From the NCBI GenBank assembly GCA_003024985.2, contig PXIH01S0024847.1: a DNA stretch of 10,614 nt, one strand, 5' to 3'. Source of the stretch: Euperipatoides rowelli (lineage: Eukaryota; Onychophora; Udeonychophora; Euonychophora; Peripatopsidae). Position 1 is the first letter of the stretch. Each line of letters opens with the position of its first letter. Below are positions 1 through 7,229 of the stretch, one piece after another. A model generated the notes under the pieces. That model had not been told where the DNA came from, made no database searches, and saw nothing but the letters and a program-made list of their open reading frames with translations. The translations under genes and the position numbers were made by a program.

Positions 1-179
1 AATTTTTACAACTATATTTTTTTTTATTTTTTATTATGAAACAGACTTCAAAAAACAGTAGGCCTACAGTTAATCAGAAAAATATAGAAAGAAATACTAT
101 CATTAATTTATGTAAAAATGTCCACTAAACATCACACTTTTTGTAATTTTTACAACTATATTTTTTTTTATTTTTTATT
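1..179. repeat. 35-bp direct repeat, copies 144 bp apart
   Basis: Positions 1-35 and 145-179 are identical: AATTTTTACAACTATA, nine T, A, six T, ATT. The sequence diverges immediately afterwards (ATGAAACAG versus GAAAAGAAA). Read on the minus strand, the second copy is A-rich and lies downstream of the retrotransposon remnant, so it could be part of that element's 3' tail. No target-site duplication was found to prove this. It may equally be a local tandem duplication. Confidence 0.7.
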
Positions 180-563
180 GAAAAGAAAAACAAATACTGT
201 ATATTCAGATAAAAGGTCTCATCTCCTTGCTGATGAAAACCCCCCAAACACAAACAGAATATACACAATTAATTTAAAATAAAAATACACGCATCCGTAA
301 GTTGAAAAAGATCTCTCTTATACAACCAATGTAGGCTACTCCTTCTAGTAATAGTTGACCATGATTTTCATTACCCCTTTTTTTGGGAAAATAACAGAAC
401 ACCTTATTTTCCATGAATTAAAAAAAATACCATATAGATATTTATGGTGTTGAATTTAATAATAAAATTCTGAAAACTATTGGTTGCAAAAAGTTTTAAC
501 ACCACCATCAAATTAATGCAAGCGTTTCTATAATCCTTATAGAAAACCTTTGTGTCATTTTTT
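180..563. other. AT-rich non-coding stretch; possible LINE 3' flank
   Basis: No open frame, RNA gene or clear transposon terminus is visible here. The stretch lies just downstream, in the minus-strand sense, of the last recognisable LINE codons (stop at 564-566). It could therefore be decayed 3' untranslated sequence of that element. This is inference from position only. Confidence 0.35.
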
Positions 564-1193
564 TTAAGACAAATATTTTCCATAAGTAATTTTTTCCTCT
601 TGGGTAAAGATCAAAGCAATTCGATTGTATATCAAGAACCTAGTTCTACAGAGTGAGTCAGTAATCTGTCTATCACCATTCAATAGCCTTAACAAACTTG
701 GATCTTGTGCAATATTAACTTTCACAAAGTTAAAGATTAAGATCTCATTTAACAAGAGCATGTTTATAACTCCCAGTCTCCCTGTTGTTTTTGGAAATAC
801 TGCCTTATATGCAGACAAATACTTGAATCTCTGGAATAAAGTCTCTTGAATACATCTGTTTACTGATACAAAAGGCAAATAATAAGTGAATTTCGAGATT
901 ACAAGGGCATTAATGCACCTTGCATCCTCAAACCACTTCCCACAATACTCTCTAATGTTCGATAAAACTCCTTTGACCTTTGCTAGAGTATCATTCATAA
1001 TTGACTGAATCAAGGAATGCTTACTAGAAATAGGGAATCTCAACCCCAAAATTTTACCATGAATACCTTTAAAGTTCAGTGAACTAATTTTCTTCTTCTT
1101 TTCAATGTCCCAAACAAAAGACTTGGACTCATTTATTTCAGATCCAGTCATAATCAAAAAGTCATTCACTATATTATAAATTATAAAGTCCAT
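564..1193 (-). pseudogene. LINE remnant, RT thumb and post-RT region
   Basis: This open frame of 209 codons is the longest intact piece of the element. Its start NDFLIMTGSEINESKSFVWD matches the palm-to-thumb stretch of LINE reverse transcriptases (F-x-x-x-S-G-L-x-I-N-x-S-K). It continues with HGKILGLRFPI (the usual YLG-type strand), then VLSNIREYCGKWFEDARCIN and ALVISKFTYYLPF (the helix pair ending in an LS-K-Y-x-LP segment), and later KTTGRLGVINMLLLNEILIF. These agree in order and spacing with L1/Tx1-type ORF2. The ATG at the left of the translation is only the first Met after a frameshift and is not a real start. Confidence 0.85.
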
Positions 1194-1284
1194 TGAGAGA
1201 CTCCTTATCTGGTGTCACAATGGTCAAATCGTCAATATAAGAAATGAGTTTAACATTAATAATCTTGTCACACAACCATATTCC
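1174..1284 (-). pseudogene. LINE remnant, RT catalytic YIDD segment
   Basis: This short open piece is below the length of most ORF lists. It reads DKIINVKLISYIDDLTIVTP and ends at TAA 1174-1176. The YIDD codons are at 1239-1228. The two Asp residues bind the catalytic metals in reverse transcriptases. Most LINE enzymes have YADD or FADD, so Ile in the second place is a less common variant. Upstream, the frame is closed by TAG at 1285-1287, so the join to motif B needs a frame change near 1280. The join to the thumb needs another near 1190. Confidence 0.85.
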
Positions 1285-1678
1285 CTAGTTCCCCTATAAA
1301 TCTTGAGGTATACCCTAATTCAATCAAATAAAACGAGTATAACAAGGAATAAAGAGGAGAACCTTGTAGCAATGCAGTCTCCAATGAAACAATTTCTGAG
1401 TAGATCCTGTTATTAATTTCATAAATAGATTTATACATTATCATATCCATAATTAGATGAACTGTTTTATTAGGTCCCAATTATTTAAACATCAAATATC
1501 TTAAGTATTCCAAATTGAGATATGAAAAAGTATTAGACATGTCCAATTTAATGAGAAAGCCCTTTGACCTGGATTTGTCTCTTCTCATGTTAAATATTAA
1601 ATGATAGATCAACAAAGCTTTTTTAATAGACCTCCCGTTCTGTCCAAAAAACCCAAATGGAAGAAGCACATTAATCAA
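1268..1678 (-). pseudogene. LINE remnant, RT palm motifs A and B with in-frame stop
   Basis: A single frame runs through this stretch and is broken only by TAA at 1481-1483. Before the stop come FGQNGRSIKKALLIYHLI (GRSI motif) and GFLIKLDMSNTFSYLNLEYL, which is palm motif A with its metal-binding Asp. After the stop come LGPNKTVHLIMDMIMYKSIY and then ETALLQGSPLYSLLYSFYLIE, which matches motif B (x-QG-x-PL-S-x-LL). Because the frame is the same on both sides, the stop is a point mutation and not an indel. The frame closes at 1268-1270, just before motif C, which lies one frame away. Confidence 0.85.
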
Positions 1679-1994
1679 AGGGCAAACTCTCCTCAGTAAG
1701 TTTCTGAATGATTTTAAAGTCAGTGTTGATTAAATCTATAAGCCTACAATTTGCCACATCTGTGACAAAAGCGTTAAGAGTCTGGTTTTTTTTCTTTATC
1801 ATTTTAATGTAAATCCTGTTGTGACCAATAAGAAAACTTTTCCTCTCCCTGTCAGACAACAAAGCATTCGCCAACCTGAGAAACTCCTTCCTCATTTGCA
1901 AAGACAGTGATTTATAATATGTATATGAGAGACCATCTGGCCCAGGTGCAGAAGCCTTCTTGACCTCCTTTAATACAAGTTCCAGCTCCTGCAT
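1671..1994 (-). pseudogene. LINE remnant, RT fingers with APGPDGL
   Basis: The frame opens with MQELELVLKEVKKASAPGPD followed by GLSYTYYKSLSLQMRKEF. This is the well known entry to the non-LTR reverse transcriptase domain: a helix, then S/A-PGPDG, then a YK pair. The continuation KSFLIGHNRIYIKMIKKKNQ fits the strand that in L1-type enzymes carries the basic ..I.LI.K...  motif, and the CRLIDLINTDFKIIQKL segment fits R-P-I-S-L-x-N-x-x-x-K-I. The frame ends at a stop at 1671-1673. The true reading continues in the next frame from PLINVLLPFG, so one base was lost or gained near 1677. Confidence 0.85.
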
Positions 1995-2404
1995 AGATAC
2001 TGTATATCACTATGGAGAAAAGTAAAATCCTCCTCTCCCAAAGTAGGCTTGTTTTTAGATTTAAAAAACTGGAAATGAGAGTTATCAATGAACTGTGAAT
2101 AAACTAAGTTGTCCACACCATTAGACAGTTTGGCTTCAATTTCCTTGATGAACTCCATCTGTGCTACTCTTGCAATCTGTAGGTTATCTGTAATCACCAA
2201 CTTTAAAGCATGTATATTGGACTGCTTCCTTTTATTTTTCAGCCCCCTAAGAATCTTCCACCTTGGGATATTAAGAGACACATATGCCTCTGATTGACAT
2301 TTGTAAATCAGATGCCTATGCAACTCTAGATTCAAATACTCCACTCTGTATCTCAAATTACCTAACACTTTAAGATTAGGAGATCCTTTCCCTAATTCAT
2401 GCAT
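1970..2404 (-). pseudogene. LINE remnant, pre-RT linker segment
   Basis: This open piece of 144 codons starts at an ATG that probably is not the native start, because the element is truncated there. It includes SEAYVSLNIPRWKILRGLKN and a later MEFIKEIEAKLSNGV. These sit where LINE ORF2 proteins have the segment between endonuclease and polymerase (pattern: charged helix, residues like R-x-x-N-x-I-x-x-L, then a loop before the fingers). The natural frame leaves after FTFLHSDI near position 2000. The last ten codons, rich in C, R and W, are out of frame. The first bases overlap the left copy of the 163-bp tandem repeat. Confidence 0.7.
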
Positions 2405-2717
2405 GAAAATAAATAGATTTTTTAATTTCCAAGCAGTGGCGATTTAGTTTTAAATATCAAAGCCATTTACCTGTTGTATTACCAATGGTTTGCAGAATTG
2501 TCGTTTTTAATAAAAAAATAAAATAAATAAATAGTGGTTTGTTGTGATATTCACCTAATTCATGCATGAAAATAAATAGATTTTTTAATTTCCAAGCAGT
2601 GGCGATTTAGTTTTAAATATCAAAGCCATTTATCTGTTGTATTACCAATGGTTTGCAGAATCATCGTTTTTTAATAAAATAAATAAATAAATAAATAGTA
2701 GCTTGTTGTGATATTCA
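2391..2717. repeat. 163-bp tandem duplication, two copies
   Basis: Copy 1 (2391-2553) and copy 2 (2554-2717) both open with CCTAATTCATGCATGAAAAT and end with a TAAA/TAAATA-rich run followed by TTGTTGTGATATTCA. They differ by few substitutions (for example ACCTG/ATCTG and TTGTCG/TCATCG) and small length changes in the A-rich part, so the duplication is fairly young. In copy 1 the first 14 bases also code for the first residues of the LINE piece. The duplication edge therefore coincides with the truncated 5' end of the retrotransposon. Confidence 0.92.
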
Positions 2718-2796
2718 ATTAAGTGCTAATTGTACAGACACAGATATTTTTCTACTTCTTGAATTAATAGTGATATTTCATTGTCGTTCCAGTTTT

Positions 2797-2932
2797 TGTT
2801 GGCGAAGCGAGTGGCCGGCATTTTTATTTTTTAGTTAGTAAAGTCAAGTCATGTGTTCGCAACGTGTTCACAACTTCTCATTGTCCGGTGATTGGCTGTG
2901 AACTTTGACTCCGTGATTGGCTGTGAACTTTG
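2797..2932 (+). mobile_element. possible LTR fragment (TGTTGGCG start), cut at an N
   Basis: The stretch begins TGTTGGCGAAGCGAGTGGCC, is clearly richer in CpG and GC than its surroundings, and carries two ATTGG (reverse CCAAT) boxes. A TGTTGGCG opening is seen in some BEL/Pao-type LTRs, and repeated CCAAT boxes are common in LTR U3 regions. The sequence stops at the unknown base 2933. No TATA box, polyadenylation signal, primer-binding site or ACA end is visible, so the identity is a suggestion only. It could also be the end of a DNA transposon. Confidence 0.3.
2888..2932. repeat. 20-bp tandem repeat GTGATTGGCTGTGAACTTTG
   Basis: The 20-mer GTGATTGGCTGTGAACTTTG occurs at 2888-2907 and again at 2913-2932, separated by ACTCC. 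The second copy is followed directly by the unresolved base N at 2933. This could be a real repeated promoter-like box (each unit has ATTGG) or the unmerged overlapping ends of two contigs. Confidence 0.85.
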
Positions 2933-2933
2933 N

Positions 2934-4508
2934 TATTAAAAATATATTTCTATAACAAAATAAAATGACTAAATAATAATACTCCTCCTTCTATAAGTTA
3001 CCTTTCAGTTGTGAAATAGTTATACTGAATTAGCGATTTGTATATCAAAATAAGATAATTTAATTGATTACAGTTCAACCAGCCAATTAGAAATGTTTTG
3101 TGAAAAGATAAAAAAAAATAACATTTTAAAATCAACAATGTTGGCCGATGATATTGAGAAACCATTCTGTTTGTTTAATCAGAGAAAGTACCAGAAACCT
3201 GAAAAATGTACAATAACTTTTTGGGGCTTAGTCATGCAATCTTGTTGACCTACTCGGCTTCCGCTTGTTCGTGCCCTGTTCTAGGTAATATTTCTTAAGA
3301 TTTTTTCTCTGTTAATTCACCATTGCCACCATGTATTATATCCCATGCTTATATACAAATACTGTATATCCTCATTACCGTCAGGTATAATGACTGGAAG
3401 TGTTAGTAAATATAACAAACAATTTAATTTCAAACTGTTTAATGTTGAAAAGAACTGCAACATTAAAAGTAATATTTAGCATAACAATTTATAAATCATC
3501 TGCATAGCCATCCGCCATGTTTTATCTCCACTTCTAATCTCGTTCTCACGAGATCATCATAAGTCCTAATTTAAAGGATATATGCATTGCAGATGCATAT
3601 TTTGTCTGTACATTACAAATTTCAATACTAATTTATTTAAATTGTTTTTTTCTAATAGGATTAGTTAGTTATGAATTGATTTGTGTTGATATTTACAAGT
3701 AATGTTAAGTTTATAATCATCTCACGGCAATTAAGAGTAAACTATTTGTTGATCAATTAACTTCCAATAGTCAATTTATTTTTTAAAAAAAAAGTAAAAT
3801 AACATCCTAAAATAAAAGCAAGATTATTTTTAAAACATAATCAGCTATTTTTTTTAAAACAAATGATTTTAATATGGACACCTTCCAAGTTCACAACGGT
3901 TGATTTTTAATCAATATTAAAATTTTAATTACCTTTAAAAGTTAAATTACGACCAGCTTGTGTAGTTTACTGCCAATTTTATGGGGGTGGGGGGATTGGC
4001 AAAGCTCATCAGAAGCAAATTTAGCCTCTGGCAAATTACAATTTAAAATGTTAATAAAAATCTACTTATTATTTTATTTCTGAATTATTTTTATGTAACA
4101 GCTTTACTGTTTAATAATACTATTAATTAAAAATAAGTAAAATAAAACTTGAGGAAATTATGAATTAATTTGATTAGTCAAAATTAAATCTTACATAATA
4201 AATTATTTATAATTTATACTGTATATAGACTAATTTATTTGCAAATTTCAGACTAATTATAAGTTAACAAACTATTTACATATTGTTTGTACTATTAAGG
4301 GTGGCACAGTAAGGTTCTTGACTCTATGAGTAATTTCTCCTAATTTGATTTTNACAAGTACTTTTATTTTATAGCATCTTTACAATTACTGTAGATATGC
4401 ACAAAATTTTAATGTTGAAATTTTAATTGGTATGAGAAAGATGAACTAAATATAATGAAGTTATGGGAATAAGTCATCTTATTTTAATGTAATTGCATTT
4501 CTTTACAG
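2934..4508. other. AT-rich non-coding region, probably intron or intergenic
   Basis: About 1.6 kb with no homologous coding block on either strand. A short plus-strand frame at 3093-3248 (51 codons, starting MFCEKIKKNNILK) is open but resembles nothing I know and has no supporting context. There is a small hairpin ATCTCG/CGAGAT around 3537-3554 and a G-rich patch near 3981-3995. The end of the region supplies the polypyrimidine tract and acceptor of the aminopeptidase exon. One N is present at 4353. Confidence 0.5.
4215..4352. repeat. 138-bp repeat, copy 1 (ends at an N)
   Basis: Positions 4215-4352 are identical, base for base, to 4723-4860 (offset 508), from TATACTGTATATAGAC to TAATTTGATTTT. 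The next base of this copy is the unresolved N at 4353. The flanks differ on both sides. Complete identity in such AT-rich non-coding DNA means a very recent duplication or an assembly error. Confidence 0.95.
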
Positions 4509-4643
4509 CATGACCAGTTTGCATATGAAGAACTGCATGAAGCCTTCGTAATTGACTCTTACGAGACAGCTATACCTTTATCAATAACAATTCATTTTCC
4601 TCAAGAAATATTTTCTCTCTTTGATCGCCTGTCATACGCAAAG
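4509..4643 (+). CDS. internal exon of an M1-family zinc aminopeptidase (partial gene)
   Basis: A 45-codon block opens after a good acceptor (TGCATTTCTTTACAG) and ends at a donor AAG|GTATGA, phase 0 on both sides. It begins HDQFAYEELHEAFVIDSYET and closes with PQEIFSLFDRLSYAK. In M1 (gluzincin) aminopeptidases such as ANPEP, ENPEP and ERAP1, the stretch after the HExxH-x18-E zinc site ends in a P-x-x-I-x-x-x-FD-x-x-SY-x-KG segment. The Tyr there stabilises the transition state (Tyr477 in human APN, Tyr438 in ERAP1). Here that Tyr is codon 4635-4637. The frame and both splice sites are intact, so it need not be dead. The usual SSHP motif reads ETAIP, a divergent feature. No exon with HExxH upstream, nor the following exon starting with Gly, was found in the window. 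The subfamily cannot be decided. Confidence 0.82.
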
Positions 4644-4651
4644 GTATGAAT

Positions 4652-4719
4652 ATAATAATAATAATAATAACAATATATATATATATATATATATATACAT
4701 ACACATACACACACACACA
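4652..4719. repeat. compound microsatellite (AAT)n-(AT)n-(AC)n
   Basis: The run begins nine bases after the aminopeptidase exon donor. It has about six ATA/AAT triplets (4652-4670), about twelve AT dinucleotides (4673-4696), then an ACAT/AC run to 4719. It separates the exon from the second copy of the 138-bp repeat. Runs of this type are slippage-prone and often break assemblies. Confidence 0.93.
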
Positions 4720-4722
4720 GTA

Positions 4723-4860
4723 TATACTGTATATAGACTAATTTATTTGCAAATTTCAGACTAATTATAAGTTAACAAACTATTTACATATTGTTTGTAC
4801 TATTAAGGGTGGCACAGTAAGGTTCTTGACTCTATGAGTAATTTCTCCTAATTTGATTTT
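4723..4860. repeat. 138-bp repeat, copy 2
   Basis: Identical to 4215-4352 in the same orientation. It starts inside the palindrome CAGTATATACTG at the end of the microsatellite and continues past the repeat with TCTGTGGCTTTTAAAGG. At the same point copy 1 has N. The two copies bracket the aminopeptidase exon. Confidence 0.95.
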
Positions 4861-4990
4861 TCTGTGGCTTTTAAAGGCTCTAGCTTAGTTTTTCTTTTGT
4901 ATTCGCTGTAGTACAACTTTTTTAGTTAAACATTTGATTTCAGAATTTCTTTCATTTGTTTTATTTTTTTAACATATAAGCTTCTATAAA

Positions 4991-5141
4991 TGAGTAAAAA
5001 AAAATTAACTAGTTACATTTATCGAGGAACTGTAACGGTAACTAGTTCTATTTTGAGAAAACAACTAACCCAGGAACTAGTTCCTTTTAATCTAAAGTAA
5101 CTGTAACTAGTTTTGTTGTTTTAGGAACTTACCCAACACTG
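4991..5141. mobile_element. non-autonomous hAT transposon remnant, one end only
   Basis: The stretch is built from repeated TAACTAGTTAC / GGAACTAGTTCC blocks and ends in TTACCCAACACTG at 5141. Read in reverse it opens CAGTGTTGGGTAAGTTCC, the familiar terminus of a widespread family of short hAT elements with AACTAGTT-rich ends. The matching opposite terminus is not seen within several hundred bases, so the copy is truncated. No coding capacity remains and no 8-bp target duplication could be confirmed. Confidence 0.72.
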
Positions 5142-5219
5142 CATTTTTTGTAAGCAAAGACTAAATCTCAACGTAAGGGTAATTTACTTTTTTAATCTTA
5201 TAATACACTACAGTCAGCG

Positions 5220-5388
5220 TGTCATTATTGCTCAATTACAATGATGCTTCAACATGTGGGTTTCATCTGCATGTGCTACAAGCACAGTATACGTATATAA
5301 ACACTGTGCTGCAAACTCAGACTTGTTTTTGTAGCTGCTCGTGTTTTTAGAGTCAATAATTTTGATAAATTCTGGTGTTTTAGCTACA
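5220..5388 (+). promoter_or_regulatory. possible TATA-type core promoter inside a hairpin, maybe from a retroelement
   Basis: TATATAAA at 5294-5301 is followed 25 bases later by an initiator-like CTCAGACTT (A at 5319), a plausible TATA-to-start distance. The TATA box lies in the loop of an inverted repeat AGCACAGT (5281-5288) / ACTGTGCT (5303-5310). The segment from TGTCATTATTG (5220) to GCTACA (5388) opens TGT and closes ACA, as LTRs do, but no flanking target duplication was seen. In AT-rich DNA such a match may be chance. Confidence 0.22.
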
Positions 5389-5736
5389 ATATTGAGGTAA
5401 TTAGTATTTGTAAACCTTTATCAATAACAATTTTGAGAATGAAGTAGTAATTTAAGGATCTTGAAAAGTATTCAGTAATGAAGATCCAGAATTACAACAA
5501 TACTACTAATACTAAAAATCAAAAAAGGCTTTTACTCAGTTACTGAATAAATGTTGAAAGATTTAACAAAACAATTTTGTTGGTATTCAAATAATCTAAT
5601 AAATATTACATTTAAACAATGTAAAACTATATCACAAATTATTCTATCGTTAAAATTGATAATAAACGTACATCATCGTGTATAACAATAATTATTGATT
5701 AGAGGCATAGAGAGGTTATGTGGTATACTGACATTA

Positions 5737-5750
5737 CCCCCCCCCCCCCC
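5737..5750. repeat. C14 homopolymer
   Basis: Fourteen consecutive C residues in DNA that is otherwise very AT-rich. The tract could be a transposon edge or a slippage expansion. The true length is uncertain, since sequencing handles such runs badly. Confidence 0.9.
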
Positions 5751-6129
5751 ATGTAAATGTTTAGGGTTTCCACACCCTGAAACTGGCCTAAATAGTGTTT
5801 CAGAATATGAAATAATGTGATCTTAAATGGATATTTGTATATTTTCAGCCAAATAAAGTTTCAGTTACTGTTATAAAGTTGTAAAAAGGGGGAAAAAAAA
5901 AGACTTAATTTACAATTGATTAATATATACTGTATATAAATATACAAAGTATATACTGTATACACTACATATTATTATTATTTGGTTTTGACTAAAGAAA
6001 AAAAAAGAACAATGTTAACTGGAAAGATAATGCAACAGTATAATATATACTTTTAATGAAATATTTAAAAAATTAAAGATGCACTTTATATTTTATTTAC
6101 TGTATTTGATAGGATATTACATAAGACCA

Positions 6130-6268
6130 GACTACTTGGTAGGGAGAAGTAGGATGGGGGGATTAAAAAATTACTCGTCGATCTGAAAATTGATGCTGGG
6201 GGAGTTCCTTGGGGGTGTGACACAATGAGTTATCGGACTGGATGATACCAACCCTAGTGACACCACTG
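6130..6268. mobile_element. second hAT-type remnant, one end only
   Basis: The stretch runs through GGGGGAGTTCCTTGGGGGTG and TGACACAATGAGTTATCGGA to CCAACCCTAGTGACACCACTG, ending at 6268. In reverse it opens CAGTGGTGTCACTAGGGTTG, a known type of hAT terminus found in many animals. GC content is well above the surroundings. The left limit is a guess. The opposite terminus and an 8-bp target duplication were not found. It is a different family from the 4991-5141 remnant but has the same orientation. Confidence 0.62.
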
Positions 6269-6758
6269 CACATGTGTTCAATCTTATTTAGTTAATATAA
6301 ACAAATTAGGATACTATTTATATTATTATATTCACTTAATATAAGTTTACCAATTCACCCATCAATATATGGAATCATTTTAAACAAATAATATTCTAAA
6401 TCATCATAGAAAAGGAAATCCCATACAACTTTGCAATTAACAATAAATTATGTTCACAAAGTGTATTGAAGGGATATAATGACAAATAAATTTTGTAATA
6501 TAGTCATTATATACTATATATTTGTTACATTTATTATATTGTAAACTCTTCCAATAATGAAAAGATACATCAGTTTACAGTTTTTCAAATATTTTTTTTG
6601 TTTTTGTAGAGAGGACCCATGATATATGAAACGTGAAGATGACAACTTTTATTTGTCAATACAATTAAAAGTTTCAAATTTTAAGTAAAATAATTAGTAA
6701 CTAATGAAAAATCTCATTAGTATTCCTCAAATATTCAATTTCTGGAGTATAGTAACTA

Positions 6759-6774
6759 TTTATTTGAATTTATT
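6759..6774 (-). terminator. candidate polyadenylation signals for the GALK2-type gene
   Basis: Two AATAAA hexamers on the minus strand (6774-6769 and 6764-6759) lie about 135-150 bases after the stop codon at 6911-6909. That distance suits a short 3' untranslated region. In AT-rich DNA AATAAA is frequent, and others occur further on (for example near 6640), so the real cleavage site is uncertain. Confidence 0.35.
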
Positions 6775-6908
6775 CATTTTAGAACTTACTCTTGTATTGA
6801 TTGTTTATATATTTACGCTTAAAAAAAAACTCACTCAAATGTTTTAATTTACTATTAAAAACATTTTAGCAAAGTTTGGATTATAGAGATTAATTTTTTT
6901 CATTGTGT

Positions 6909-7113
6909 TTAGTTTTGATAGATGGCGCCACCACCACCTGGTTGAGTAGCAAACAAACTTGTTTCAACTTTATCTTCTCTTCCTGAATTTATTCCATAGT
7001 AAGCTTGTTTTACCTGTTCATAAAAACTCTTTGCTCTTTCAGATGGTACTAAAGAAACTGCACATCCTCCCCATCCTGCGCCAGTTAGGCGAGATCCCAG
7101 AGCACCAGCCTTT
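6909..7113 (-). CDS. GALK2: GALK2-type N-acetylgalactosamine kinase, last coding exon
   Basis: This terminal exon starts after the acceptor CATTTTTAG and ends with TAA at 6911-6909. It gives one base that completes a split Leu codon, plus 67 residues. It begins [20 protein letters not shown], which is the third conserved GHMP-kinase motif (the glycine-rich G-S-R-x-T-G-x-G-x-GG-C stretch near the active site). It ends [18 protein letters not shown], like the SLFATKPGGGA tail of animal GALK2. Human GALK2 phosphorylates GalNAc at C1 using ATP in the cytosol. GALK1 lacks this exact GAGWGG wording and tail, so GALK2 is the better name. The exon is intact, with no stops or shifts. Confidence 0.95.
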
Positions 7114-7229
7114 CTAAAAATGAAAACAGCACAATGTCAACAAAAATATTTATTAATAAATCAAGAGATTAAATCATTCTGCATTAAAAAGCAATATTTA
7201 CACTTTTTACTTTACTAATGTATTGCTAG

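Larger units (their letters stand above)
564..2404 (-). mobile_element. 5'-truncated, degenerate non-LTR retrotransposon (LINE, L1/Tx1-like ORF2 remnant)
   Basis: Five minus-strand reading-frame pieces follow each other in the order expected for a LINE ORF2 protein. They are the basic linker before the reverse transcriptase, the fingers with APGPDGL, palm motif A (GFLIKLDMSNTF), motif B (LLQGSPLYSLLY), motif C (YIDD), and then the thumb and post-RT region. The apurinic endonuclease normally found at the N terminus is missing, as is any ORF1, so the copy is 5' truncated. Frame changes near 2000, 1677, 1280 and 1190, plus one in-frame stop at 1481-1483, make it non-functional. The FYK/YYK context after PGPDG and the RY-type thumb with a late GRLGVINMLLLNE segment recall the L1/Tx1 group. 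That clade call comes from reading, not from a search. Confidence 0.88.
5142..6129. other. AT-rich non-coding region between transposon remnants
   Basis: Apart from the promoter-like hairpin at 5281-5325 and the C14 tract, nothing is recognisable. No plus-strand exon continuing the aminopeptidase (expected start Gly, then a helix like A-S-x-x-R-M-L) is present. Two TACTGTATA motifs occur at 5928-5936 and 5954-5962 in a TA-rich patch. Confidence 0.5.

Noticed and set aside
625-849. Plus-strand 74-codon frame
   Set aside because: It lies opposite the LINE thumb region, which has clear family features on the minus strand.
2109-2297. Plus-strand 62-codon frame
   Set aside because: It is a shadow of the LINE linker segment on the minus strand.
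3093-3248. Plus-strand 51-codon frame
   Set aside because: No family likeness, no splice or promoter support; frames of this length arise easily by chance.
6591-6650. Polypyrimidine tract plus TTTGTAG acceptor at 6608-6610 as next aminopeptidase exon
   Set aside because: All three frames stop within a few codons and none matches the expected Gly-Ala-Ser-like continuation.
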